Assembly: GCA_963772225.1 (NCBI GenBank)
Contig: CAVYWD010000002.1
Span: 310,001-374,000 of the forward strand
Source of the DNA: CAVYWD01 sp963772225
GTDB taxonomy: Bacteria; Myxococcota; Myxococcia; Myxococcales; UBA5297
Direction of reading: 5' to 3'
DNA length: 64,000 nt
The notes beneath the pieces were generated by a model. It ran no database searches, was not told the DNA's origin, and was given only the letters and a program-made list of their open reading frames with translations. Positions 47,016 to 56,200 of this stretch are shown in pieces (positions within the stretch are counted from its first letter, which is position 1; each line of letters starts with the position of its first letter). A program made the position numbers and the translations under genes.

Positions 47016-48980
47016 ATGGTCCTGACCTCGGCGCACCCGCAGAGCGAATCGTCCAAGGGTCTCGCGACGACCTTGCTTCAACTCATGGACGAGCACCTCT
47101 TGGGAGTCGTCCAGCTGGACGAGTCGGGAGCGATCGTGGAGGCGAACGACGCGGCGCAGGAGCTCCTGCGGAGCGCGGCCGGCAATTCCATCGAGCAGAC
47201 GCTGAAGGATGTGAGCGCGCGCTCCGGCCCGCTGGCTCGGCCCGCGGAGCTGGTGCTCAACCTGGGCGGGAACAGCGAGATCCGGATTCTCCTGGCGCGC
47301 GCCAACCACCACTCCGGCTTCGTCGCGATGATCGAGCGCAGCGTCGAGGCGCGGCTTCGCGAGGAGATCCGCGCGCTGCGGTCGATGCTGGCGCTGGCCT
47401 CGGACGCCGCCACGCCGCGGGAGGCGGCGTCGCGAGCGCTGGCGCTCTTGGCCCAAGCGCTCCCCGCCTGTGCGCTGGTGCTCCACGAGATCGACCTGGA
47501 AAAGGGCCAGCTCACCTGCGCCGGGCACGCGAACCTCTCACCGTCTCAGGCCGCGCTCGCGGCGCCCAGCTCACTGGACGCGACCTGCGGAACCTTTGCG
47601 CGGGTCGCGCAGAGCGGCGCACCCGCCCACGTCCCCGACCTCGCGCGCTCGGCGTTCCCGCGCGAGCGTGAGGTCGGCGGAGACGAGCGGCTCGCGCTTC
47701 TGGCGATGCCGGTGAAGATCGCGGGGGCCGTCACCGCAGTGTTGGGAGTGTGCGGCCCTGCGGGAGCCCTGGGGGAAGGGGAGCTGCGGATGGTGCAGGG
47801 CCTGGCCGACGCCCTGGGGACGCTCCTCGACCGCGCTCGACGCGTGGAGGAGCTCGCCTCCGATCGCGCGGCGCGCCAGTCGCTCATGGACAATCTCCCC
47901 GACGCCATCGTCGAGCAGGGAGCAGATGGGCATATCTCGTTGGCCGGCGGGAGGGTGGAGGCCATTCTCGGGAGCAGCGCCGGCGCGCTGGTGGGCCGCT
48001 CGCTGGTGGATCTCTTGGCCGAGGAAGAGCGCGATCTCTTCGCTCGGCTGGTCGCGTCTCTGCGGGACGGGACCCCATGCACCGGAGAGTTCCAGGTCGC
48101 GACTTCGGACGGAAGGCGGGTGCCTTGCGAGGTGTCGCTTCACAAGAGCGGGGCGGCCGAGCGTGCGGTGGTGCGCGCAGTGTTTCGGGACATCAGCGCG
48201 CGCAAGGCGCTGGAGGCGGACGTCAAGCGGGCTCGCGAGATAGCCACCCGGCGCGAGAAGCTGGCGGCCATCGGGCAGCTCGCCGCAGGGGTCGCGCACG
48301 AGATCAACAACCCACTGTCGTTCGTGAAGAGCAACCTGAGCTCGGTCGATGGCTACCTGCGGGAGCTCGAGAGCCGCGCCGGGGCTCCCGAGTTCCATGC
48401 GCCGGCGCGCTCCGGAGAGCCCCCGTTCCAGGAGATCTTGCGCGACCTCCGGGAGATCTCCGAGGAGTCGCGCTCGGGCATCGACCGGATCGCCAGCATC
48501 GTGCAGGCGCTCAAAGGCATGGCGCGCAACCGGACCGACGATCGCGTCATATTCAATCCGGCCCAGGCCATCAACGACGCCGCCATCATCTTCCGCGGCG
48601 CCAAGCATGGCTGCCAGGTCGACGTGGAGATGAGCGACCTGCCCAGCATCCGCGGCTCGCCCGGCGCCCTGGGACAGGTCCTGCTCAACCTGCTCGACAA
48701 CGCGCTGGACGCTATGGGCGGCTCGGGGACCATCCGCGTCAAGGCCGCAGAGGAGGGGCCGCGGTTCCGGGTGAGCGTCGAGGACCGCGGCGGCGGCATC
48801 CCAGCCGAAGTGCGCGAGCACCTCTTCGAGCCCTTCTTCACGACCAAGGAGAGCGGCAAAGGAACCGGCCTGGGCCTCTTCATCTGCTACGAGATCGTCA
48901 AGCAGATGAGCGGCGAGATCAGCGTCGACACCGGCCCCGGAGGCACGACCTTCACGGTCGACCTGCCCATCGGGCAATAG
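47016..48980 (+). CDS. PAS-GAF-PAS sensor histidine kinase
   Basis: Soluble kinase, 654 aa, without membrane segments. An N-terminal PAS (LMDEHLLGVVQLDESGAIVE) is followed by a GAF-like domain (about 125-285) and a second PAS (LMDNLPDAIVEQGADGHISL). The HisKA domain has His428 in GVAHEINNPLSFVKSNLSS. The HATPase has LLNLLDNALDAMGG, DRGGGIP and GKGTGLGLFICYEIV. The HEINNPL type is common in NtrB-like kinases. No cognate regulator is adjacent. Divergent from pilT and convergent with the kinase at 49018. Confidence 0.9.
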   Translation: MVLTSAHPQSESSKGLATTLLQLMDEHLLGVVQLDESGAIVEANDAAQELLRSAAGNSIEQTLKDVSARSGPLARPAELVLNLGGNSEIRILLARANHHSGFVAMIERSVEARLREEIRALRSMLALASDAATPREAASRALALLAQALPACALVLHEIDLEKGQLTCAGHANLSPSQAALAAPSSLDATCGTFARVAQSGAPAHVPDLARSAFPREREVGGDERLALLAMPVKIAGAVTAVLGVCGPAGALGEGELRMVQGLADALGTLLDRARRVEELASDRAARQSLMDNLPDAIVEQGADGHISLAGGRVEAILGSSAGALVGRSLVDLLAEEERDLFARLVASLRDGTPCTGEFQVATSDGRRVPCEVSLHKSGAAERAVVRAVFRDISARKALEADVKRAREIATRREKLAAIGQLAAGVAHEINNPLSFVKSNLSSVDGYLRELESRAGAPEFHAPARSGEPPFQEILRDLREISEESRSGIDRIASIVQALKGMARNRTDDRVIFNPAQAINDAAIIFRGAKHGCQVDVEMSDLPSIRGSPGALGQVLLNLLDNALDAMGGSGTIRVKAAEEGPRFRVSVEDRGGGIPAEVREHLFEPFFTTKESGKGTGLGLFICYEIVKQMSGEISVDTGPGGTTFTVDLPIGQ

Positions 48981-49017
48981 CGGCGCGCGGCAGCCGCAGA
49001 GGCCGCGGAAGAGCTCG

Positions 49018-50130
49018 TCAGCGCGCGGTCGTCAGTCGGACCTGGAAGGTGCTCCCCGCGCCCCGCTCGCTCTGAACGCCGATGCTGCCCCCCTGGAGCT
49101 CGATCAGGCGCTTCGCGAGGTAGAGCCCGAGGCCCAGCCCCTCCGGAGCGGCGTCGGCCCGAGGGCTCCGATAGAGCCGCTGGAAAATGCGCGGCAGCTC
49201 CTCCCCGGCGATGCCCTCACCGCGATCGGTCACGCTGAGGACGACCTCGCCGGCGTCGGCCTTCGCTCGGACCTCCACGGGCGCCGGGGCAGGGGAGTGG
49301 CGGAGCGCGTTGCCCACGAGCGTCGCCAAAACGCGCCCGAGCTTGTCGGGATTGGCCAGCACCGAGGGCAGGCCCGGCTCCAGGTGGAACGCGATGCGCC
49401 GAAGGTCCAGCGCGCCACCCCATTGCTCCTCGACCGCGGCCCAGAACGAGCCCAAGGCCACGGCTCGCAGCGAGACCTTCATCCGACCGGACTCGATGCG
49501 GCCCAAGTCCACCAGCTCCTGAATCATGGTGTTCAGGCGGGTTCCGCTCCAGAGGATGGCGTCGACGCGCTTCTGAAGCTTCGCGGCGTCGTCGCGGCCG
49601 CGCCGCAGGAGCTGCGCGTGCATGGCGAGCGTGCTCAGCGGCGTGCGAAGGTCGTGCGAGAGGAGCCGCAGGAGCTCTTCCTGGCGCTCCGCCTGCGCGT
49701 CGCGCTCGGCGCACGCCGCCAACTCACGCTCCATGCCCAGGGCCGCTAGGCGCACGAGAAGAACGTGCTCCGCGCGGTGGGCCCGAGGCTCGGTGCACAG
49801 GACGAGGACCCCTGCGACGCGCCCGTTCGGCGCTCGAACGGGCTCCGCGAGCACCGCGAGCCCAGCTTCGCCGAGAGGGGCGATGGCCGCGGCGGACTGG
49901 CCTTCGAGGGCGCGGGCGATGGCGCTCGACGCGTCGTCCCATGCGGGCTCGGGCTCGCGAGGCCCCCAATGGTCGGCCGACCAAAGGGCTTTCCCCGACG
50001 CATCCAGCAGGCGCGCCGAGTGGCCGAGCTCGCCCAGCCCCGCGGAAAGGAGCTGGCAGTGGGGGAGCCCGCGCGAGAGCATTGCCCCCTCGCCGATGCC
50101 CGCCGTAGGACCTGTGTTCGGCTCCGCCAT
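49018..50130 (-). CDS. Sensor histidine kinase with GAF-like input
   Basis: 370 aa, soluble. A GAF-like sensory region (about 15-135) precedes HisKA with His159 in LLSHDLRTPLSTLAMHAQLL. The HATPase carries LVGNALRHSP, DRGEGIAGEELPRIFQRLYR and GLGLGLYLAKRLIEL. No response regulator is adjacent. The 91-bp gap before the tRNA holds its unidentified promoter. Confidence 0.88.
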   Translation of the reverse strand: MAEPNTGPTAGIGEGAMLSRGLPHCQLLSAGLGELGHSARLLDASGKALWSADHWGPREPEPAWDDASSAIARALEGQSAAAIAPLGEAGLAVLAEPVRAPNGRVAGVLVLCTEPRAHRAEHVLLVRLAALGMERELAACAERDAQAERQEELLRLLSHDLRTPLSTLAMHAQLLRRGRDDAAKLQKRVDAILWSGTRLNTMIQELVDLGRIESGRMKVSLRAVALGSFWAAVEEQWGGALDLRRIAFHLEPGLPSVLANPDKLGRVLATLVGNALRHSPAPAPVEVRAKADAGEVVLSVTDRGEGIAGEELPRIFQRLYRSPRADAAPEGLGLGLYLAKRLIELQGGSIGVQSERGAGSTFQVRLTTAR

Positions 50131-50170
50131 GACGAGGGGAGTTTAGCCCCTTTGCCTCGCGGCGGTTCGC

Positions 50171-50199
50171 TTGCCACTTCGAAGGCGAGCGTGTATCTG
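50171..50199 (+). promoter_or_regulatory. Sigma-70-type promoter of the tRNA gene
   Basis: TTGCCA (5 of 6), a 17-bp spacer, then TATCTG (3 of 6). The predicted start is about 15 bp before the tRNA 5' end. Confidence 0.45.
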
Positions 50200-50221
50200 T
50201 GGCCGCCGTCCGAGAGGTGTT

Positions 50222-50295
<74 letters not shown>

Positions 50296-50354
50296 CTGGA
50301 AGCATCGAGGCGTCAGGCGCTTCGCCGGCGACTCGACGACGAGGGTTCTTCTTC

Positions 50355-51632
50355 ATGGGCATCGTGCCGGAGCTTCTCTCGCGCGCTGCCATTCCGCCCG
50401 AGGTCCTCGAGGTGCTCGAGACCCTCGAGCGCGCGGGGTTCCAGGCCTTCCTGGTGGGCGGCTCCATTCGCGACCTCCTTCGCGGGGCGCCCGCGAAGGA
50501 CTACGACGTCGCGACCAGCGCTCGCGCCGAAAAGGTGGTGCAGCTCTTTCGCCGGGTGGTTCCCACGGGCATCAAGCACGGCACGGTCACCGTGATGGTG
50601 CGCAAGCATGCCGTGGAGGTGACCACGTTCCGCGGCGAGGGCGCCTACGCCGACGGCCGGCGGCCGGACTCCGTCACCTTTCTGGACGACGTGGCCGAGG
50701 ACCTCGCCCGGCGGGACTTCACCCTCAACGCCATGGCCTTCAACCCTGCGCGGCGCGAATTCGTCGACCCGTTCGGCGGCCTGCGCGATCTCCAGGCGGG
50801 CATCCTGCGCTGCGTCGGCGACCCCCGGCGGCGTTTCTCCGAGGACGGCCTGCGCTGCCTTCGCGCCGTCCGGTTCGCCTCGGTCTTGGACTTGGCGATC
50901 GACCCAGACACGCTCGCCGCCATTCCCCTGGAGCTCGAGACGTTCGCCAAGGTCGCTGTGGAGCGCGTTCGCGAGGAGCTGGCGAAGCTCCTCGCTGGGC
51001 CTCATCCCGGGCGAGGCGTGAGCCTCCTTGGGTCCACCGGCCTGCTCGCCCGCATTCTGCCGGAGCTCGTCGAGCTCTTTGGATCGGACGAGACGAGGAA
51101 TCGAATCGAGGCTCGCCTCGGCGCGCTCGCCCCGGACTTGGACCTGCGGCTTGCGGGTCTGCTCTGGGATCTCGAGCCCTCGCTTGCCCCGCCTGCCGTC
51201 GAGCGCCTGCGCTTTTCGCGCAGGACCCAGGACTTCATCGGCGCGCTGCTCCGCCACCGGGACTTCGCGGGCGCGGACTATTGCGGCGAAGCCGCGCTGC
51301 GAAGGGCCATCGCCACCTGCGGACGGTCCCTCGTGGAGCCCCTCCTGGACCTGGCGGCCGCCCAGGCCAAGGCCGAGGGCGGTGGAGACCCTCTCAGGCG
51401 CACGGAGGCGCTGCGAATCCGGATCGAGGCCATGCTGGCCAGCAACCCGCCGCTCTCGGTGGCCGAATTGGCCCTCGACGGCCGCCAGATCATGGAGGCG
51501 CTGGGCGAAAATCCAGGGCCGCGCATCGGTCAGGCGGCTCGCTTTCTCCTGGACAGGGTCATCGAGGACCCATCTCAGAATTCGGCCGATGCGATGCTCG
51601 CGGCGCTTCGAGATTGGCACCCCCAAGGATGA
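50355..51632 (+). CDS. CCA-adding tRNA nucleotidyltransferase / poly(A) polymerase family
   Basis: 425 aa class II nucleotidyltransferase. It has LVGGSIRDLLRG, the metal-binding DYDVATSA, RRDFTLNAMAFNP, the flexible-loop region and EDGLRCLRAVRFASVLDLAI. The C-terminal part is helical. Motifs do not separate CCA-adding enzyme from poly(A) polymerase here. The adjacent tRNA lacking CCA favours the former. There is no HD domain. A start at 50355 fits spacing from the tRNA. Confidence 0.88.
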   Translation: MGIVPELLSRAAIPPEVLEVLETLERAGFQAFLVGGSIRDLLRGAPAKDYDVATSARAEKVVQLFRRVVPTGIKHGTVTVMVRKHAVEVTTFRGEGAYADGRRPDSVTFLDDVAEDLARRDFTLNAMAFNPARREFVDPFGGLRDLQAGILRCVGDPRRRFSEDGLRCLRAVRFASVLDLAIDPDTLAAIPLELETFAKVAVERVREELAKLLAGPHPGRGVSLLGSTGLLARILPELVELFGSDETRNRIEARLGALAPDLDLRLAGLLWDLEPSLAPPAVERLRFSRRTQDFIGALLRHRDFAGADYCGEAALRRAIATCGRSLVEPLLDLAAAQAKAEGGGDPLRRTEALRIRIEAMLASNPPLSVAELALDGRQIMEALGENPGPRIGQAARFLLDRVIEDPSQNSADAMLAALRDWHPQG

Positions 51633-52022
51633 CACCGAATTGCCCACAGGTTTTTCCACAGTGCCCCTGCGCCTGGGCAAGTGCCCGCCGGGTGCACAGG
51701 GGGCGCCGCCTCGTGCAGAGTTTGGGGTTGGACGATAATCCCATGGAGTTCAGCAGTGTTGGGAGCTTGTAGGCCTTGGGTGGACCCGCGTCGGCGCTGG
51801 GCTTCCCACGGCGGCGCTGGACTTCTCCGGCCCTGTGGAAAGCTTGTGGGAGCGTCAAAATTTTTGGCCCGGCGTATCGTGGTTGAGCGACGGCGGACGT
51901 CAAGTCCCGCAGCCGCGAGAGCTTTTGCCCATCGGGGCTCGGGGCTATACTTTAAGGTCCCGGTGGCACCCGGTTCGGCGACAAGCCCATTGGCCTGGCT
52001 ATAGCGAGTGGTAGGAGATGCC
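51633..52022. other. Intergenic region with DnaA-box-like motifs
   Basis: 390 bp without a credible gene. TTTTCCACA (51652-51660) is one base from the DnaA box TTATCCACA. TTGCCCACA (51640-51648) and CTTTCCACA (complement of 51834-51842) are two bases away. There is a short AT-rich patch CAAAATTTTT near 51857. The 3' end holds a candidate promoter for the next gene. Origin function is not supported by the neighbours. Confidence 0.4.
51925..51951 (+). promoter_or_regulatory. Candidate sigma-70 promoter for the hybrid kinase
   Basis: TTGCCC, a short 15-bp spacer, then TATACT (5 of 6). The leader would be about 65 nt to the ATG at 52023. Confidence 0.4.
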
Positions 52023-53282
52023 ATGGCGGAAACGGGAGCTGGCACGGCGAGCGAGCGATTGACTCGCGTGCTCCTGGTGCAGGACGGTGTCGAGGAACGG
52101 GGCGGGGTTGCCAGGGCACTTCGGAGCGCCGGTTTCGAGGTCGTGGAGGTCGGCAGCGGCTTGGCCGGCATCGAGGCTGCGACCAGCGGCCACCCCGACC
52201 TGTTGCTTTTGGACCTTCACCTCCCGGACCTCGACGGTGCCGAGGTCGCGAGCAAGCTCCGCCGCCTCGGGCTCGACGGCCTCCCCATCGTGGCCATGGG
52301 CCAGGCAGGCGCCGAGCGAGGGCTCGCCCTTTCGGCCGGGTGCGACGGCACCATTCCCAGCCCCCCGAACCTGGAGCGCCTGCCAGGTCAGCTTCGTGAG
52401 TTCCTGGCCGGAAAGCGGGACCGGCTGAGGGGCGGCGACGAGAAGCGGTTCCTCAAGGTCTTGAACCAGTCGCTGGTGGAGAAGCTGGAGGCCAAAGTTC
52501 GCGAGCTGACCGCGGCCAACGAGCGCATGCTGCGCATCGACGCCTTCAAGACCGAGTTCATGCACTCCATCTCACATGAGCTGCTGAGCCCTTTGACCCC
52601 GCTCGCGGGCTACTTGAAAATCATGCACGGCGAGAAGCTCGGGCCGCTCACCGACCGCCAGAAGCGCGTCGTGGAGAGCATGCTGCAGAGCGCGGACCGA
52701 CTGTCCCGCACCATCGACAACCTCGCCGACTTCGCGGTGCTCGAGACCGGCAGCTATCGAGTGCGCTTCGAGCCGGTCAAGGCAGTGCCGCTGGCCGAGA
52801 AGCTCGTCGAGAGCCTGCAGTCCAGTTCGGCGAAGTCGAAGCGTGTGCACCTGGAGCTGGTCGCGGAGGACCGCGAGCTGACGCTCTCAGCCGATCCGAG
52901 CCGGCTGACGCAAGCGCTCTCGAACCTCATTGAGAACGCGGTGAACATGTCGCCGCATGGCGGCGAGGTTCTCATCGAGGTACGCGCCGTCGACGGGTTC
53001 GTTCGCTTCGCCGTCTACGACCAGGGCCCCGGCATCCCTTCCGAAGATCAGCCCAAGATCTTCGAGCCCTACTTCCAGGCGCGGGACGCGCATCACGCGG
53101 CCATCGTCGGCCTGGGGCTCCCGGTCGCCCGGAAGATTGCCGAGGCGCACGGCGGCCGGATCCTGGTGGAAAGCCCGCCCAAAGAAGCCCCGGAGACCGA
53201 GCGGCACTTCTCCGGCTCTCGGTTGGTGCTCGAGCTCCCGCTGGCCCCGCCTCGTCCGCCCGTCGAGCCACCCCGCACATGA
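52023..53282 (+). CDS. Histidine kinase with N-terminal receiver domain
   Basis: 419 aa. The N-terminal receiver (about 10-125) has phospho-acceptor Asp64 in LLLLDLHLPDLDG. It is atypical: the acidic pair is reduced to Gln20-Asp21, and the usual Lys of the K-P motif is absent (GCDGTIPSPP). A coiled linker leads to HisKA with His185 in HSISHELLSPLTPL, then an HATPase with LIENAVNMSPHGG, DQGPGIPSE and GLGLPVARKIAEA. The ATG at 52023 has AGGAG 9 nt upstream. Its stop overlaps the lipoprotein gene start. Confidence 0.88.
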   Translation: MAETGAGTASERLTRVLLVQDGVEERGGVARALRSAGFEVVEVGSGLAGIEAATSGHPDLLLLDLHLPDLDGAEVASKLRRLGLDGLPIVAMGQAGAERGLALSAGCDGTIPSPPNLERLPGQLREFLAGKRDRLRGGDEKRFLKVLNQSLVEKLEAKVRELTAANERMLRIDAFKTEFMHSISHELLSPLTPLAGYLKIMHGEKLGPLTDRQKRVVESMLQSADRLSRTIDNLADFAVLETGSYRVRFEPVKAVPLAEKLVESLQSSSAKSKRVHLELVAEDRELTLSADPSRLTQALSNLIENAVNMSPHGGEVLIEVRAVDGFVRFAVYDQGPGIPSEDQPKIFEPYFQARDAHHAAIVGLGLPVARKIAEAHGGRILVESPPKEAPETERHFSGSRLVLELPLAPPRPPVEPPRT

Positions 53283-54076
53283 TCGGCCATCGCCGCGTCG
53301 CGTACGCCACTGGACTCGCTGCCCTTCTCGCCGCCCTCGCGCTCGCGGGATGCGGGAGAAAGCCTTCCAAGGCCCCCGCGGCGGGGCTGTACGCCCTGAT
53401 CGGCGGCGGGAAAGTGACCCGCGAGGTCCCCGCCCTGCTGCGCACGCCGCGGCCCGGCATGACGCTCTCCTTCGACATGGTGCTCGAGCTCGACGGCGAG
53501 GCGGTCCTCGAGGGCCTGAACGGGACCTACGTCGTGCTGGGGAGCGGCCGGCACAGCGTGAATGCCCTCAGCGCTCTCCACCTCCAGGCCCCACCCACGC
53601 GCCGAGCGCTCTGGGTCACCGATGCCGCCGAGGAGCGGGATATCGGCACCCTGGTCGAGCCCTCGCGCTACGAGCCGCTGGAGTCCGGCAAGCCGCTGAA
53701 AGATCCGGCGCACGATTCTTTCGCCGACAATGCCGCCTTTCTGTTTCTGCCTCAGGGTTCAGCGCAGCCTGACGCGCCTGGCCCACCTCAAGGTTCGGCG
53801 CCACCTTGGACCGGCGCGCCGGCCTTCATTCGCCCGCTGCGCCGCGCGCTCCCGCCGGGCGACGGGCTGCGGACTCTGGCGAAGGCCAGCGGGGCGGTGG
53901 TGGTCGAATTCGAAGACCGCGCGACCGCTCTTGCCTCGGAGCTGAAGCTCCCCCTGGACTTGGCGGGCGTTCGGCGGATCGTGGTCGTGCGCGGCAGCGC
54001 GCGCATCGCGCTGCCAGGGGGCAAGCTCGCGGATCTCGAAGAAGGACAAATCGCCGAGGTCGCGCCTCGGCCCTGA
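53279..54076 (+). CDS. Putative lipoprotein, unknown function
   Basis: 265 aa. The signal sequence ends in a lipobox ALAGC with Cys25. Two regions resemble FecR-like beta structure: DMVLELDGEAVLEGLNGTYV early, and RIVVVRGSARIALPGGKLAD near the end. A Pro/Gly-rich linker separates them. ATGA overlap with the kinase implies one transcript, perhaps envelope sensing. Convergent with the CAAX protease gene (12 bp). Confidence 0.7.
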   Translation: MIGHRRVAYATGLAALLAALALAGCGRKPSKAPAAGLYALIGGGKVTREVPALLRTPRPGMTLSFDMVLELDGEAVLEGLNGTYVVLGSGRHSVNALSALHLQAPPTRRALWVTDAAEERDIGTLVEPSRYEPLESGKPLKDPAHDSFADNAAFLFLPQGSAQPDAPGPPQGSAPPWTGAPAFIRPLRRALPPGDGLRTLAKASGAVVVEFEDRATALASELKLPLDLAGVRRIVVVRGSARIALPGGKLADLEEGQIAEVAPRP

Positions 54077-54088
54077 GTCGTGCGCCGC

Positions 54089-55292
54089 TCAACGCCCCGT
54101 GGCTTCGCTCGGAGCCTGGGAGCTGAGCCGGAACGCGCGATCGATGGCCTCCCGGGTCAAGGGAGCCGGTTTCCCACTGCGGGTTGCGAGCGCCTTTCGG
54201 AGCGCGACGTAGCGCTCGAGCGAAAGGTGTCCGGAGCGGGCATCCCGCTTGGCGTCGCTGAGCCGTTCCTCGAGGGCCCGACGCAGGCCTGCGTCGGGCA
54301 CGCGCTGCTCGAGCTCGCCGATCGGGTTCAAGGCGTCCGCGTAGTTCACGGCCGCGCCCCGCCAGCCGAAGGCGAAGAAGAGCGCCAGTGCGCCGAGCGC
54401 CGCGCCGGTGGCGAGGGCGAGAGCGCGCCCGCTGCGAGGCGGCCGCTCTCCGAATCGGAAAGCTCTCCACCACCGGCTTGGCGCCCCCGCCGGCGGCGCG
54501 CCGGAAGGCGACGAGAAGCCAGGCCGTGGCCGCGCCCGCCGCAAGTGCAGCCGCGCCGATGGATGCCGAGAGCTCGGGGTCGTCCGCGACGTTTGCGCCC
54601 GGGCGGAGCGAGGCGACGAGCAGGGCCGAGGCGATGGCGTTGTTCGCGAGGTGCGCCGCGACCCCGGGCCAAATGGAGCCCGACCAGAGGGCGAGCGCGC
54701 CGAACACCAAGCCGAGCTCGATACGTGCGAGCAGCCCGACCGGGTCGAAGTGGAGCGCGGCAAACAGGGCGGAAGTGATCACGAGCGCTCGCAAGTCGCG
54801 CGTGCGCGCCCGAAAGACGGTCTGGAGGTAACCGCGAAAGGCGAGCTCCTCGCAAGCGGGCGCGACGAGCGCGACGCCGGCGAGGATTCCCGCGAGCTCG
54901 ACCCCTGCGGCACCGCGAAACCAATGCGCGGAGTCGAAGCGCTGGACGAGGTCGGAGGGCATGGCGGCCCGAGCCAGCGCCTGGAGCGCGCCCGCCACCA
55001 TGAAGTTGGCGGCTCCGACGCCCAAGCCGAGCGCCAGGAGGGCGACGGGGGGCCGCTTCAGTTGGAGAACCGCACGGGTGGGCAAACGCGCGGCCGAGCA
55101 CCAGAGCAGCACCGGGCCCGCAAAGAAGAAGACCTCGGCGAAGGTGAGTCCGAAGGCGAGGTCCGCCACTTGGAGAGCCGAGGCCGCCGTGGCCGTCAGC
55201 AGCGCGAGCGCGCCGAACATGGATAGCGCAGGCTGGCGCGCGAGAATCTCGCGGGCGAGGTCGGGACCCAGCGTTGGACTCGAATCGCTCAC
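54089..55292 (-). CDS. CPBP-family (CAAX-type) intramembrane protease (apparent frameshift)
   Basis: Multi-pass membrane protein, about 400 aa after one correction. Catalytic motifs are EELAFRGYLQTVF (EExxxR), SALFAALHFD (FxxxH) and AHLANNAIASALL (HxxxN). The break is near 54456: coding GATTCGGAG could read GATCGGAG, or TTTCC could read TTCC. Either joins PVVESF to ERPPRSGRALALATGAALGA. The C-terminal part adds one helix and a charged tail. The start is a GTG at 55292, 7 bp after the previous stop; ATG at 55220 is possible. Substrate unknown. Confidence 0.82.
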
Positions 55293-55299
55293 TCGGCCA

Positions 55300-56035
55300 T
55301 CAGGCAGCTTCGAGCTCCCGGGCCGCCAGCTCGCCGAAGCGACCGGCGTGCACCTTGGCCTTGGCCAGCTGTGCGCGCGCGGCCTCGGCGTCGCCGAGCT
55401 TACGAAGCACCTGCGCCAGAATATAAGGCCGCTCGCCTGGGTAGGGGAGCTTCGGGTCCCCCTCTTCGGCGAGCGATTCTTCGAATCAGCTCGCGAGCCT
55501 CGGCGAGCCGCCCCTGTTTCGCGCGCACGAGGCCCAGGAAGTAGACGAAGAGCGGGTCGACCGGGCCCTCGCCTTTGAGGACCCCCTCCAGAAGCGCATC
55601 GGCGGTGCCCAGGTCGCGCTCGAGGTGGGCGAGGCAATAGGCCGTGGACGCCTCGACCACGTTCTTGAAGGCGGGCTTGCCCTTCTGAGTGACCACCTTG
55701 CGCAGGTTCTCGAGGCCGAGCTCGTACTTGCCGCGCGCGAGGTGGACGAACGCGACGTTGAGATGCGCCTTGTCCCGCTCGGACCGCACCACGGCCGAAT
55801 CTCGAATTTCCATGGCGAGCGCCAGCGCTCGATCGAGCTTCTCGTGCTCGACGTAATAGGCGAGGACCCAGTCCTGGAACCCGAGGGTCAGCGGCCAATG
55901 CAGAAGGAGCACGGCAGCGGCCGCCAGCCCGGCGATGAAGCTGGGCCGCAGCCCCGCGATGGCGCCCACTCCCACCGCGGCGACGAGGAGCGCGACGGCG
56001 ACGAAGGCCGCCTCTCGATTGAAAAAGCGTCCCAT
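55300..56035 (-). CDS. TPR-type membrane protein (apparent frameshift)
   Basis: About 244 aa. Two N-terminal membrane helices (AAFVAVALLVAAVGVGAIAG and IAGLAAAAVLLLHWPL) are followed by TPR-like helices. These include EKLDRALALAMEIRDSAV, HLARGKYELGLENLRKVV and DPLFVYFLGLVRAKQGRLAE. Near 55485 coding GATTCGAAG should read GATCGAAG, restoring ELIEESLAEEGDPKLPYPGE and an end at LAARELEAA. A strong promoter lies upstream, and the CAAX protease gene follows at once. Function unknown. Confidence 0.75.
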
Positions 56036-56061
56036 CGAATACCCCGGGGGTGAGAGCGCTT

Positions 56062-56091
56062 GCTATAGGCGCCGAGACTTTCTGCTGTCAA
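56062..56091 (-). promoter_or_regulatory. Sigma-70-type promoter of the TPR-CAAX operon
   Basis: Perfect TTGACA, an 18-bp spacer, then TATAGC (4 of 6) on the minus strand. The leader is about 20 nt with GGGG upstream of the ATG at 56035. The divergent gap 56036-56200 holds no clear coaX promoter. Confidence 0.65.
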
Positions 56092-56200
56092 GCGAGCCCC
56101 CGAGGTCCTGCGCTCGAGGGCGCGCTTGCCGGCCGGGTCGCGATGGAGTCAGACTGCGCGCCTGCCGTCCTTGGACCCGAATCGCGCAGAGGTGAGCCGG

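Noticed and set aside
50140..50190. TGGCAAGCGAACCGCC upstream of the kinase at 49018-50130 as a sigma-54 promoter
   Set aside because: Spacing is right but the -12 half is poor (CCGC for TTGC), and the gene has no tie to the sigma-54 regulon.
51559..51903. Minus-strand open frame of 114 codons in the gap after the CCA enzyme
   Set aside because: Overlaps the end of a real gene, with no ribosome site and random composition.
51633..52022. Chromosomal replication origin
   Set aside because: Only one near-match DnaA box and two weak ones, no dnaA, dnaN, gidA or rpmH nearby.
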